A stretch of DNA of 6,693 nucleotides from Vulcanisaeta sp. UBA163 (GCA_002496475.1 DAJV01000096.1:36210-42902); one strand, 5' to 3'. Counted from the first letter of the stretch, positions 1 to 5,586 are shown. Numbers and translations: made by a program. Notes: a model not told the origin generated them from the sequence alone.

Positions 1-1
1 A

Positions 2-511
2 GCAAGGGGTTATGCCGAGGATTCACCGGCCATGGATAGGATAGTGGCCCAATTATTGGCTGAGATGGATGGTGTTTCGAGGCTTGATAATGTGGTTGTG
101 ATAGCTGCCACGAATAGGCCTGACATTGTTGACCCAGCGTTGCTTAGGCCAGGGAGATTCGACAGAATAATCTACGTACCACCACCCGATCTAAGGGCTA
201 GGTTCGAAATACTCAAGATACATACAAAGAACATGCCATTGGCTAGGGACGTAGACCTGGAGGAACTGGCCAAAATGACTGAGGGTTACACAGGTGCTGA
301 TATAGAGATATTCACTAGGGAAGCTGGTCTTTTAGCCATGAGGGAGATCAATGGTGCTGGGGAAGTTTCCATGAAGCACTTTATTGAGGCAATGAAGAAG
401 ATTAAGCCGTCAATAACGCCGGAGATGATTAAGTTCTATGAGGCTTGGTACGAGAGGATGAAGCAGACAATATCCCGCGAGAGACAAAGAGCACCGACAC
501 TATATGTATGA
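2..511 (+). CDS. cdc48: Cdc48/p97-type AAA+ ATPase, C-terminal part (5' end outside window)
   Basis: The frame is open from base 2, so this is the 3' end of a longer gene; 169 residues are visible. Cdc48 is a hexameric ATP-driven unfoldase that extracts and unfolds proteins in the cytoplasm. The visible part starts just after Walker B of the last AAA module. It holds the conserved MDRIVAQLLAEMDG helix, sensor-1 Asn in IAATNRP (residues 34-40), the arginine-finger region LLRPGRFDR (47-55) and the alpha-helical lid with GYTGADIE (95-102). A helical tail follows, of the kind seen after the D2 module (SITPEMIKFYEAWYERM). The last three residues are Leu-Tyr-Val, fitting the HbYX motif by which proteasomal ATPases dock on the 20S core. 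Walker A, Walker B and the N domain lie outside the window, so one versus two AAA modules cannot be checked. The family call is firm; the exact paralogue is less so. Confidence 0.93.
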   Translation, partial: ARGYAEDSPAMDRIVAQLLAEMDGVSRLDNVVVIAATNRPDIVDPALLRPGRFDRIIYVPPPDLRARFEILKIHTKNMPLARDVDLEELAKMTEGYTGADIEIFTREAGLLAMREINGAGEVSMKHFIEAMKKIKPSITPEMIKFYEAWYERMKQTISRERQRAPTLYV

Positions 512-601
512 TCTCACAGATTGCTGGGTTTTAGGATCACGTCCTTCTTTTGACCGCGTGTTCTTACTTGGGTTTTGCGTTGAGAAATGAGGGATTAAGG
601 T

Positions 602-611
602 TATTAATTTA
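602..611 (+). promoter_or_regulatory. Probable TATA box for the small winged-helix gene
   Basis: TATTAATTTA lies about 35-40 bases before the ATG at 644. A start of transcription some 25 bases downstream, near 630, would give a leader of about a dozen bases that includes a GGTGA ribosome-binding site (634-638, five bases before the ATG). The 512-601 stretch upstream holds no gene; it has a T-rich run (545-551) that could end the cdc48 transcript. Confidence 0.4.
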
Positions 612-643
612 GGTTTTTCGATTATACTGCATTGGTGAAGTGA

Positions 644-871
644 ATGAGGAGACCAGTGCCCATTGAGGCATTGATAATGGATTTGATAAAGGATAAGAAT
701 GACCTTTGGTTTAGTGATTTAATGCAGGCTTTAAGGGCTTGGTATCCAGATGTTACTGAGAAGGAGGCATTGAGGGCTTTAATGAAGCTTGAGCTTAGTA
801 GGTTGATAATAGTGCAGAAGATAGTTAAGAAGGATAGTGTAACGTACCATATAAGGGTTGTTAAAGAATGA
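644..871 (+). CDS. Small winged-helix-like protein, function unknown
   Basis: A 75-residue protein that I do not recognise by name. Its pattern fits a winged helix-turn-helix: helix 1 at about residues 7-16, helix 2 at 22-33 (FSDLMQALRAWYP), a recognition-like helix after Thr38 at 38-52 (TEKEALRALMKLELSRL), then two strands with a turn of basic residues as a wing (54-73). There are no cysteines, signal peptide or membrane segment. The ATG is fixed by an in-frame stop directly upstream (TGA at 641-643) and supported by GGTGA five bases before it. The stop is 47 bases before fen, and a T6 run (891-896) lies in that gap, so co-transcription with fen is possible but some termination may occur. 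It could bind DNA as a small regulator or act as an adaptor; the fold is inferred from pattern only. Confidence 0.75.
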   Translation: MRRPVPIEALIMDLIKDKNDLWFSDLMQALRAWYPDVTEKEALRALMKLELSRLIIVQKIVKKDSVTYHIRVVKE

Positions 872-918
872 GGGAAAGAGATAAAGGGTATTTTTTCATT
901 CATTATTGGGTCATGTGA

Positions 919-1968
919 ATGGGTGTTACTGAACTTGGCAAGTTAATACCCGATAGTGTCAGGAAGACTGTGGACTTTGCGCAATTATCAAACAAATCCA
1001 TCGCGTTGGATGCTTATAATACTCTCTATCAGTTCCTGGCATCAATTAGGCAACCAGATGGTACGCCACTCATGGACTCCAGGGGTAGAGTGACGAGCCA
1101 CCTAAGTGGGCTTCTTTACCGAACCATTAACCTCCTTGAAAATAGGATATGGCCCATCTATGTGTTTGATGGTAAACCACCCGAGGAAAAGACATTGGAG
1201 ATAGTCAGGAGGAGGCGAGTTAGGGAGGAGGCCATGGATAAGTGGGCTAAACTACTTGAGGAGGGAAAGAGGGAGGAGGCAAGGAAGTATGCGCAAAGGG
1301 CCTTGTTTCTCACTGATGATATGGTTAGTGATGCGAAGAAGCTCCTATCATTAATGGGAATACCCATAGTACAGGCTGCAGCGGATGGCGAGGCACAGGC
1401 AGCATTGATAGCTAAGGAGAATAAGGCATGGGCTGCCGGTAGTCAGGACTATGATTCATTATTGTTCGGTGCACCTAGGTTGGTTAGGAATCTAGCCGTG
1501 ACTGGGCGTAGGAAGTTGCCGAATAAGGATGAATATATCGAGGTGAAGCCCGAAATCCTGGAGTTGAATGATGTGCTTAGGGCATTGAAACTAAGGGACA
1601 GGACACAATTGATAGACCTGGCAATACTACTAGGTACTGATCTAAATCCAGACGGCATACCTGGTATTGGGCCCCAGAAAGCCCTTAAGTTAATACAGGA
1701 ATTTGGAAACCTCGAGAAACTGATCCAGGGTCCTCTTAAAAATGTTCAATTTCCCACTGATCCCTTGAAAATACGTGATTACTTCCTAAACCCACCACAT
1801 AACCCGAACTACACCATAGAATTTAAGCAACCTAATGAGGAGGGGATCATTGAGTTCCTGGTGCGTGGGCACGACTTCAATGAGGAGAGAGTTAAAAATG
1901 CTGTGGAAAGGCTCAGGAAGGCAATGGGTAGGAGAAGGGAATCAACGCTAGACTCATTCTTTGGTTAA
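919..1968 (+). CDS. fen: Flap endonuclease 1 (FEN1)
   Basis: This 349-residue protein is the structure-specific 5' nuclease that removes flaps during Okazaki-fragment maturation and long-patch repair, held on DNA by PCNA. It starts with the invariant MGVTELGKLI; the N-terminal nuclease half has acidic residues D31 (SIALDAYN) and D84 (VFDGKPP). A helical arch follows at about 90-135. The internal half has the acidic cluster at 155-160 (ADGEAQ), D177 and D179 (GSQDYDSLLFG), and D241 in LLGTDLNPDG, leading into the DNA-binding helix-turn-helix GIPGIGPQKALKLI (246-259). The C-terminus STLDSFF is a PCNA-interacting peptide with Glu341 where Gln is usual. The first Glu of the usual EGEAQA motif is Asp156 here. 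An in-frame TGA touches the ATG, so the start is certain. Length is normal. No strong Shine-Dalgarno is seen; the message may be leaderless or read through from the small upstream gene. Confidence 0.97.
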   Translation: MGVTELGKLIPDSVRKTVDFAQLSNKSIALDAYNTLYQFLASIRQPDGTPLMDSRGRVTSHLSGLLYRTINLLENRIWPIYVFDGKPPEEKTLEIVRRRRVREEAMDKWAKLLEEGKREEARKYAQRALFLTDDMVSDAKKLLSLMGIPIVQAAADGEAQAALIAKENKAWAAGSQDYDSLLFGAPRLVRNLAVTGRRKLPNKDEYIEVKPEILELNDVLRALKLRDRTQLIDLAILLGTDLNPDGIPGIGPQKALKLIQEFGNLEKLIQGPLKNVQFPTDPLKIRDYFLNPPHNPNYTIEFKQPNEEGIIEFLVRGHDFNEERVKNAVERLRKAMGRRRESTLDSFFG

Positions 1969-1974
1969 GGGTGT

Positions 1975-3216
1975 TTGAACTGGGTTAAACTTAAAATAAT
2001 CAAGGTCATATCCATGCTGGGTACTCGCATGGAGCTGGCATTATCAATAACTGGTTCGGTACTTAGTTGGGTATCCAGTATCATATCATCAGCAATACAG
2101 TTACTATATTCAATAATTGATTACATATTAACAAGGCCGGAGGTCAATATACCATTCCTATGGCCAATAATAAACTTCCTAAACCACGTACCAATAATAA
2201 ATATAATAGTACACTTCATCCTCTGGAGGCCGATATTCGACCTACTCTTCGTACCTGGACTAGTATCAGTCCTAATAGCCCTAATCTTCATAATATGGTT
2301 TGAGAGAAAGTTAACGGCTAAGGTTCAATGGAGGATTGGACCACTCGAGGTTTCGAGGCCCATAGGCGGTTTTCTACAGCCCTTCGCCGACTTATTCAGG
2401 TACATGTTCCAGGAATTCGTGGTACCACTACAGGCTGATAAGAATTACTTCGTTCATGCCCCAGCCATAGTATTCATACTGTCAACACTGCCCGTATTCT
2501 TCATACCAATAGGGCCCATTCAATCTAATGGTGTTGTTAATGGGATCTACGGCGTATACACAGGTTATGACGTATTAATCGCCCTGGCCTTAATAACACT
2601 GTTTAACATAGGTGTAATACTAATTGGCTGGGCTAGTAATGATAGGTTCACCTACATAGGTACCGTGAGGGAGGCACTACTGTACACAGGTTATGAGGCT
2701 ATACTCATACTATCGATCGTTGCAATACTAATCATATACGGAACTGCAGACCCATTTAAGATAGTTAATTGGCAGGTAATGCACCTACCCGGTATAATAG
2801 TAAACCCATTGGCCTTCCTAGCCTTCCTAATAGCCACACTCATGGCGACCTCAAGGTTCCCCTTCGAAATAGCAGAAGCCGATACAGAGATAGTCCTAGG
2901 CCCATACACCGAGTATAGCGGTATTGTATATGGCTTGGTAATGACCATGAGCTACGAAAAACTATATGTAATGAGCCTACTAATGGTTCTATTGTTCCTA
3001 AATGGATGGGTTGGGCCACCAATACCATATTTTGGAGCCTTGTCATACGCAATATGGTTTGGCATAAAAACATATATAGTAATGATGATCATGGTATTCA
3101 CGAGATCAGTATACGGTAGATACAGGCCCGATCAAGCCCTGAAAATGAGCTGGACCTCACTACTTGGATTGGTAACAGCCGCATTGATTCTCTCCCTGGT
3201 AATTAAGCTTCTCTAA
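1975..3216 (+). CDS. nuoH: Complex I subunit H (NuoH/FpoH-like), membrane anchor of the quinone site
   Basis: A 413-residue multi-spanning membrane protein of the complex I subunit 1 family, which forms the quinone chamber and links the peripheral arm to the proton-pumping arm. Signatures in order: WFERKLTAKVQWRIGP (108-123, with E110 and R111), GGFLQPFADLFRYMFQEF (131-148), P151-A154-D155, GWASNDRFTYIG (218-229) with GYEAIL (239-244), FPFEIAEADTEIVLG (295-309) with EYSG (313-316), and the closing RYRPDQALKMSW (382-393). About eight hydrophobic spans occur between 90 and 413. The ERK motif sits near residue 110 rather than about 36 as in E. coli, so there is a long N-terminal extension with extra hydrophobic stretches at about 22-50 and 58-85. 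The start taken is TTG, six bases after fen. ATG at 2014 or 2029 is also possible, and TTAAAATAAT near 1991-2000 could be their promoter. No other complex I gene is in the window; the electron donor is unknown. Confidence 0.93.
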   Translation: MNWVKLKIIKVISMLGTRMELALSITGSVLSWVSSIISSAIQLLYSIIDYILTRPEVNIPFLWPIINFLNHVPIINIIVHFILWRPIFDLLFVPGLVSVLIALIFIIWFERKLTAKVQWRIGPLEVSRPIGGFLQPFADLFRYMFQEFVVPLQADKNYFVHAPAIVFILSTLPVFFIPIGPIQSNGVVNGIYGVYTGYDVLIALALITLFNIGVILIGWASNDRFTYIGTVREALLYTGYEAILILSIVAILIIYGTADPFKIVNWQVMHLPGIIVNPLAFLAFLIATLMATSRFPFEIAEADTEIVLGPYTEYSGIVYGLVMTMSYEKLYVMSLLMVLLFLNGWVGPPIPYFGALSYAIWFGIKTYIVMMIMVFTRSVYGRYRPDQALKMSWTSLLGLVTAALILSLVIKLL

Positions 3217-3236
3217 TTATTTTAAATTTAAATAAT
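3216..3236. repeat. AT-only inverted repeat after nuoH
   Basis: ATTATTT at 3216-3222 pairs with AAATAAT at 3230-3236 around a seven-base loop (3223-3229). It begins at the last base of the nuoH stop codon. It could help end transcription, but no clean T-run follows and an all-AT stem is weak at high temperature. The whole 3217-3376 gap is very AT-rich and contains no credible gene. Confidence 0.35.
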
Positions 3237-3315
3237 ATTCTATATTATTATTAAAAATCAACTAAACAATTAAAATAATGCACAGTCAGCAGAAAATGTT
3301 TTGTATTATATACAT

Positions 3316-3331
3316 TACTTATTAATAAGTA
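3316..3331. repeat. Perfect 16-base palindrome upstream of the zinc-finger gene
   Basis: TACTTATTAATAAGTA reads the same on both strands. It lies 46-61 bases before the ATG at 3377 and includes a TATA-like core (TTATTAATAA). It could be a binding site for a dimeric regulator over a promoter, or only an AT-rich coincidence. A second TATA-like stretch (GTTAATAAGG, 3345-3354) lies about 27 bases before the ATG and would suit a leaderless message. Confidence 0.4.
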
Positions 3332-3376
3332 GGCTAACCACTAAGTTAATAAGGAGGCTTTCCAGGACACAAGTCA

Positions 3377-3583
3377 ATGGTCATTTGCCCCGTATGCGGT
3401 AAGGAATATGCAAATTCAAGTTCGTTATTAAAGCATGTGAAATTAAAGAGTAGATATGACCCAACGCACATGGCCTTCTGGATGGAGTTCCAGAAATACA
3501 TGAGCACGCCAAAGGAGGACTGGGCAATGCTGACAAAAACGGACTTATTCAGGGAATTCCTACGGGAGAGAGGACTACTTTAA
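3377..3583 (+). CDS. Small single zinc-finger protein, function unknown
   Basis: A 68-residue protein beginning with a zinc-finger-like knuckle: Cys4-Pro-Val-Cys7-Gly-Lys, then Ser15-Leu18 and His20 in the spacing of a C2H2 finger (C-x2-C-x12-H). The next histidine is His31, ten residues on, instead of the classical three to five, so the fourth ligand is uncertain. The rest is helical and charged, with three tryptophans/aromatics clustered at 34-39 and 49, and no membrane segment. Small C2H2-type proteins are common in crenarchaea and their viruses and are usually thought to bind nucleic acid. ATG 3377 is the first start after an in-frame TAA at 3350. A GGAGG at 3353-3357 is 19 bases away, too far for a normal ribosome-binding site, so leaderless translation is more likely. 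The gene stands alone between AT-rich gaps. Confidence 0.8.
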   Translation: MVICPVCGKEYANSSSLLKHVKLKSRYDPTHMAFWMEFQKYMSTPKEDWAMLTKTDLFREFLRERGLL

Positions 3584-3624
3584 AACTATTAACCAGCACT
3601 ACATCACTACTTTAACTAATAACC

Positions 3625-3634
3625 TAATTAATAA
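3625..3634 (+). promoter_or_regulatory. Probable TATA box for the overlapping unknown gene pair
   Basis: TAATTAATAA is centred about 24 bases before the GTG at 3653. That distance would put the first transcribed base at or next to the start codon, giving a leaderless message, and fits the lack of any Shine-Dalgarno before this GTG. Confidence 0.45.
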
Positions 3635-3652
3635 CCGCAACGCCGATAAGCC

Positions 3653-4027
3653 GTGGGAAAAAGAAGAATTAAGACAGCCACCCAGGAAATCCTGGAATAC
3701 CAACTAAACTGGCCAATCAAGTTAAGGGAATTATCAATAAAGCTTCAAGGCAAATCCCACAAAATAGTACGGGAAGCCATTAAACAATACGCAAACGGAT
3801 TACTGAACAAGGACACACTCATGGAAATAATCAAAATAAGCGGCATCCCGCTAAATAAACATGTAAATCCTCAAAGGTATGTAGTTCATGATGATCATGA
3901 AGAAACCCTAGAGGAAGTAGAGGAAACCATAACCAATGAATTCGAGGAGGTACAGAACGAGACCGAGGAGGTTAGGGAGGAATACCTCGGGCAAGGAGTA
4001 ATCAGGAGGTTGATGAGTAATGATTGA
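3653..4027 (+). CDS. Unrecognised basic protein with an acidic coiled-coil-like tail
   Basis: 124 residues, not recognised. Residues 1-70 are basic and mostly helical (KRRIKTATQEILEYQ, then KLRELSIKLQGKSHKIVREAIKQY), possibly a small helical nucleic-acid-binding domain. Residues 80-110 are strongly acidic, with many Glu (EETLEEVEET, then FEEVQNETEEVREE), likely a coiled coil or a flexible partner-binding arm. The end, GVIRRLMSND, is basic again. The GTG start is the only start after the in-frame TAA at 3647-3649; the next in-frame ATG would remove the basic domain. The last eight bases overlap the next gene, so the two are almost surely translated together and may form a complex. The opposite charges of the two halves could allow self-contact or shield nucleic-acid binding. 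No family assignment is offered. Confidence 0.7.
   Translation: MGKRRIKTATQEILEYQLNWPIKLRELSIKLQGKSHKIVREAIKQYANGLLNKDTLMEIIKISGIPLNKHVNPQRYVVHDDHEETLEEVEETITNEFEEVQNETEEVREEYLGQGVIRRLMSND
4005..4010 (+). promoter_or_regulatory. Strong Shine-Dalgarno inside the upstream gene
   Basis: GGAGGT, followed by TGATG, closely matches the archaeal anti-Shine-Dalgarno and sits nine bases before the ATG at 4020. It decides the start of the second gene of the overlapping pair and supports real translation of a protein that has no recognised family. Confidence 0.7.
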
Positions 4028-4403
4028 TGAGTTAATACGTAAATACGGCAAATACATGGGAGGCATTGATTACGAAAAAATACTAAACGACCTAATGAAC
4101 GAGGAAGAAAGGCTGCGATTAATCGAGGACCGGTTAATAGGCATAGACACGGGGCAGCAATTAGACCATGAAAAAATAATGAATCTGGAAAGAAGAAGAC
4201 TAATTCTAAAGTACATAGATTTGAAGAACCAGGAGGCAAAAACCCTTGAGTTAATCAAAGAACTAAAACTAAGGAATTACCCAAGGGCCGAGGTGACAAA
4301 GGCAATAAGAAAACTAAGGGAAATAAGAGGGCAATTACGCATGGTAAGACGGGAATTGAAAATAAGAGGCACAGAGAATCCACAAACATACCAAAAGACT
4401 TAA
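4020..4403 (+). CDS. Unrecognised charged helical (coiled-coil-like) protein
   Basis: 127 residues, not recognised. It is almost entirely helical and highly charged, with no cysteines and no membrane span. Residues 27-39 (NEEERLRLIEDRL), 51-84 (a long run rich in Lys, Glu and Leu) and 92-115 (TKAIRKLREIRGQLRMVRRELKI) have coiled-coil spacing of hydrophobic residues; the C-terminal third is strongly basic. This suggests a scaffold or nucleic-acid-contacting partner of the protein encoded just upstream. The ATG overlaps the previous stop by eight bases (ATGATTGA) and follows a strong GGAGGT, so translational coupling is likely. Its stop codon TAA (4401-4403) lies within the TATA box of the tRNA-Glu gene. 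Lysine codons lean to AAA, unlike the preference in cdc48, which is a mild compositional difference only. Confidence 0.75.
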   Translation: MIDELIRKYGKYMGGIDYEKILNDLMNEEERLRLIEDRLIGIDTGQQLDHEKIMNLERRRLILKYIDLKNQEAKTLELIKELKLRNYPRAEVTKAIRKLREIRGQLRMVRRELKIRGTENPQTYQKT

Positions 4404-4408
4404 AAAGC
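4399..4408 (+). promoter_or_regulatory. TATA box of tRNA-Glu
   Basis: CTTAAAAAGC is centred about 26 bases before the first base of the mature tRNA, the standard distance for an archaeal promoter. It overlaps the stop codon of the preceding gene, so the tRNA can be transcribed on its own. Confidence 0.65.
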
Positions 4409-4429
4409 ACGTAATTTAATGGGTAACGA

Positions 4430-4504
4430 GCCCCGGTAGTATAGCCCGGTCAAGTATGCGGGCCTCTCGAGCCCGTGACCCGGGTTCAAATCCCGGCCGG
4501 GGCA
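4430..4504 (+). tRNA. tRNA-Glu, anticodon CUC
   Basis: A full 75-base cloverleaf. The acceptor stem GCCCCGG pairs with CCGGGGC, with A as the discriminator base. The D arm GTAT/GTAT pairs through two G-U and two A-U pairs around an 11-base loop containing GG. The anticodon stem CGGGC/GCCCG closes the loop CTCTCGA, so bases 4466-4468 read CTC, decoding the glutamate codon GAG. The variable loop is TGAC and the T arm CCGGG/CCCGG holds the loop TTCAAAT. CCA is not encoded (TTA follows), as in many archaea, so it must be added by the CCA enzyme. No intron is seen at the usual site after anticodon base 37. Confidence 0.96.
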
Positions 4505-4662
4505 TTAAGTCATGCGATTAACTCCTTTAATTATTACCGCACATGACCATGATTCAATCGATGACCACCCATGTAGGGTTTAAATATACGTACCAAGGTA
4601 ATAGGTAGCTTAAATCATAATTGCTTATGAGAACTGGGCGGAATGACCATTATCAAAGAACC

Positions 4663-4678
4663 TAGGAATATATTCTTA
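4663..4678. repeat. Short inverted repeat beyond the 3' end of the minus-strand operon
   Basis: TAGGAATATATTCTTA contains the perfect ten-base palindrome GAATATATTC (4666-4675) and extends by a G-U and two A-U pairs. It lies nine bases beyond the stop of the minus-strand gene and faces the tRNA side, between convergent transcripts. A terminator role is possible but no oligo-T run supports it. The remaining 4505-4662 stretch holds TATA-like sequences (TTTAAATATA at 4579-4588; CTTAAATC at 4609-4616) but no credible gene after them. Confidence 0.25.
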
Positions 4679-4686
4679 AGGTATTA

Positions 4687-5223
4687 TTAACTACTAGAGT
4701 GTGAGGAGTTTAGGTATGCGTTGTATTTGTATTGTTTATTTCTGGCCTTACCTTCCATACCCTTAGTGCCCCATCCCAGTGCATTCACTGCGTTCTTCAT
4801 TAACTTCTCGGTACCCACATTACTCACCAATCTCTCGACAATGCTTACCCAGGCATTGAATGAATCCCTACTGGGCGCCACGCAATTAATTGAGCCTAAA
4901 CTCATTACCTGAGGCCTATATAATTCCATTAGTCTTGAGCCATCCTTGGGCGACAGTATAATCACGCCTTGAGAAATGAGCCCAGGGGTCACTACCATAG
5001 TGTCGAAGTATTCCTCAAGTCCTGAATCCTCGATGATCCAGATAATGGAATAAATATCAAGGCTCGGTCTCAGGGCTACCCAGGCAACACTGGCAAGCGG
5101 CCTCATGAAGAACAAGTCAAAGCCCCTGAAGTTACTCAAGGCCGTGCACCAGTAATTAAGGAAACTGAGACCTTTGGAACTGGGGTACGTTGGCCTAAAA
5201 CCGCCAATCAAAACCCTAACCAT
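4687..5223 (-). CDS. Unrecognised protein, second gene of AbrB operon
   Basis: 178 residues with no family that I recognise. Hydrophobic strand-like segments at about 43-50 (LASVAWVAL), 58-65 (YSIIWIIE), 75-79 and 85-91 (QGVIILS) alternate with helices, suggesting a compact soluble alpha/beta domain. No segment is long enough to be a clear membrane helix, and there is no signal peptide. A helical part at 122-150 is followed by a glycine- and lysine-rich basic tail (151-168) and a serine-rich end (SSHSSS). Two cysteines (26, 114) are not arranged as a metal site. It lacks the acidic pattern of PIN-domain toxins. The start is fixed by GGTGAT eight bases upstream, which overlaps the stop of the AbrB-type gene; the gap is nine bases, so the two are co-transcribed and probably coupled in translation. 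A role tied to the regulator is inferred, nothing more. Confidence 0.75.
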   Translation of the reverse strand: MVRVLIGGFRPTYPSSKGLSFLNYWCTALSNFRGFDLFFMRPLASVAWVALRPSLDIYSIIWIIEDSGLEEYFDTMVVTPGLISQGVIILSPKDGSRLMELYRPQVMSLGSINCVAPSRDSFNAWVSIVERLVSNVGTEKLMKNAVNALGWGTKGMEGKARNKQYKYNAYLNSSHSSS

Positions 5224-5231
5224 AAATGATA

Positions 5232-5237
5232 ATCACC
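5232..5237 (-). promoter_or_regulatory. Shine-Dalgarno overlapping the AbrB-gene stop codon
   Basis: On the minus strand, GGTGAT lies eight bases before the ATG at 5223 and contains the TGA stop of the upstream gene. A ribosome ending the regulator is thus placed on the start site of the next gene. Confidence 0.65.
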
Positions 5238-5565
5238 TAGCTAGTTCAGCCCTGGTTTCGGCTTCGGTCTTCATCTCCATCTTCGGCCTTACCTGCAGTA
5301 TCTCAACCTCATCAAGCGGCCTAATCCCGAGTCTCTCCCTGACCTCCCTGGGTATTGTGAACTGCCTACTCGCCGTGCGCCTAGTCCTAAGTAGGAGTAC
5401 GTTCCTTAATTCAATAATTTTGTCATTGTACTTTATTGTTATGTCTGCGTAATGGGCCCAGTCAATACCGAGGTCTCTAACAAGCCTAGCTGGAAGTAGG
5501 ACTTGGTTATTAATGTAGACCTTCGTCCTATAGGGAAGCCCATTAACCAGTAAACTCCTGGGCAT
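5233..5565 (-). CDS. Transcriptional regulator with two tandem AbrB/SpoVT-type halves
   Basis: 110 residues. AbrB-type proteins form swapped-hairpin beta barrels, normally from two identical chains, and bind DNA; many are antitoxins or regulators. Here one chain seems to carry two copies. The second is clear at 57-93 (RTRRTASRQFTIPREVRERLGI, then PLDEVEILQV), with the usual R-Q-x-T-I-P-x-x-x-R-x-x-L-G-I pattern. The first, at 12-53, is more diverged (KVYINNQVLLPARLVRDLGI, then ADITIKYNDKIIEL). A charged tail rich in Lys and Glu follows (94-110). The chain may fold as a pseudo-dimer with two unlike DNA-contacting faces. The ATG has a TATA box about 26 bases upstream and no Shine-Dalgarno, so it is likely leaderless. 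It heads a two-gene operon with the unrecognised gene nine bases downstream, which it may regulate. Confidence 0.88.
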   Translation of the reverse strand: MPRSLLVNGLPYRTKVYINNQVLLPARLVRDLGIDWAHYADITIKYNDKIIELRNVLLLRTRRTASRQFTIPREVRERLGIRPLDEVEILQVRPKMEMKTEAETRAELAR

Positions 5566-5586
5566 TAGGATTAAAATTCAATTCCT

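Noticed and set aside
622..903. A 93-codon minus-strand frame opposite the small winged-helix gene
   Set aside because: It lies antisense to a better-supported gene with a ribosome-binding site and promoter; its composition (Ser, Leu, Ile, Phe runs) is that of a shadow frame.
3895..4239. A 114-codon minus-strand frame opposite the overlapping unknown pair
   Set aside because: It spans the overlap of two plus-strand genes that have coupled starts, and its protein is a low-quality Leu/Ser/Cys-rich string typical of antisense to Glu/Lys/Arg codons.
4430..4504. tRNA-Glu as an attachment site of an integrated element
   Set aside because: No second copy of the tRNA 3' end is seen in the window and no integrase is present, so there is no evidence of integration here.
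4513..4584. A 23-codon plus-strand frame after the tRNA
   Set aside because: Too short, no ribosome-binding site and no recognisable sequence; it is expected by chance.
4505..4686. A possible C/D-box or other small RNA in the gap after the tRNA
   Set aside because: I searched by eye for paired C and D boxes on both strands and found no complete set; only TATA-like words are present.
5174..5452. A 92-codon plus-strand frame opposite the AbrB-type gene
   Set aside because: The opposite strand encodes a recognisable AbrB domain; this frame is its shadow.
4687..5565. A classical VapBC toxin-antitoxin pair
   Set aside because: The second protein lacks the early Asp and spaced acidic residues of PIN domains and is longer than usual; only the AbrB-type half of the comparison holds.
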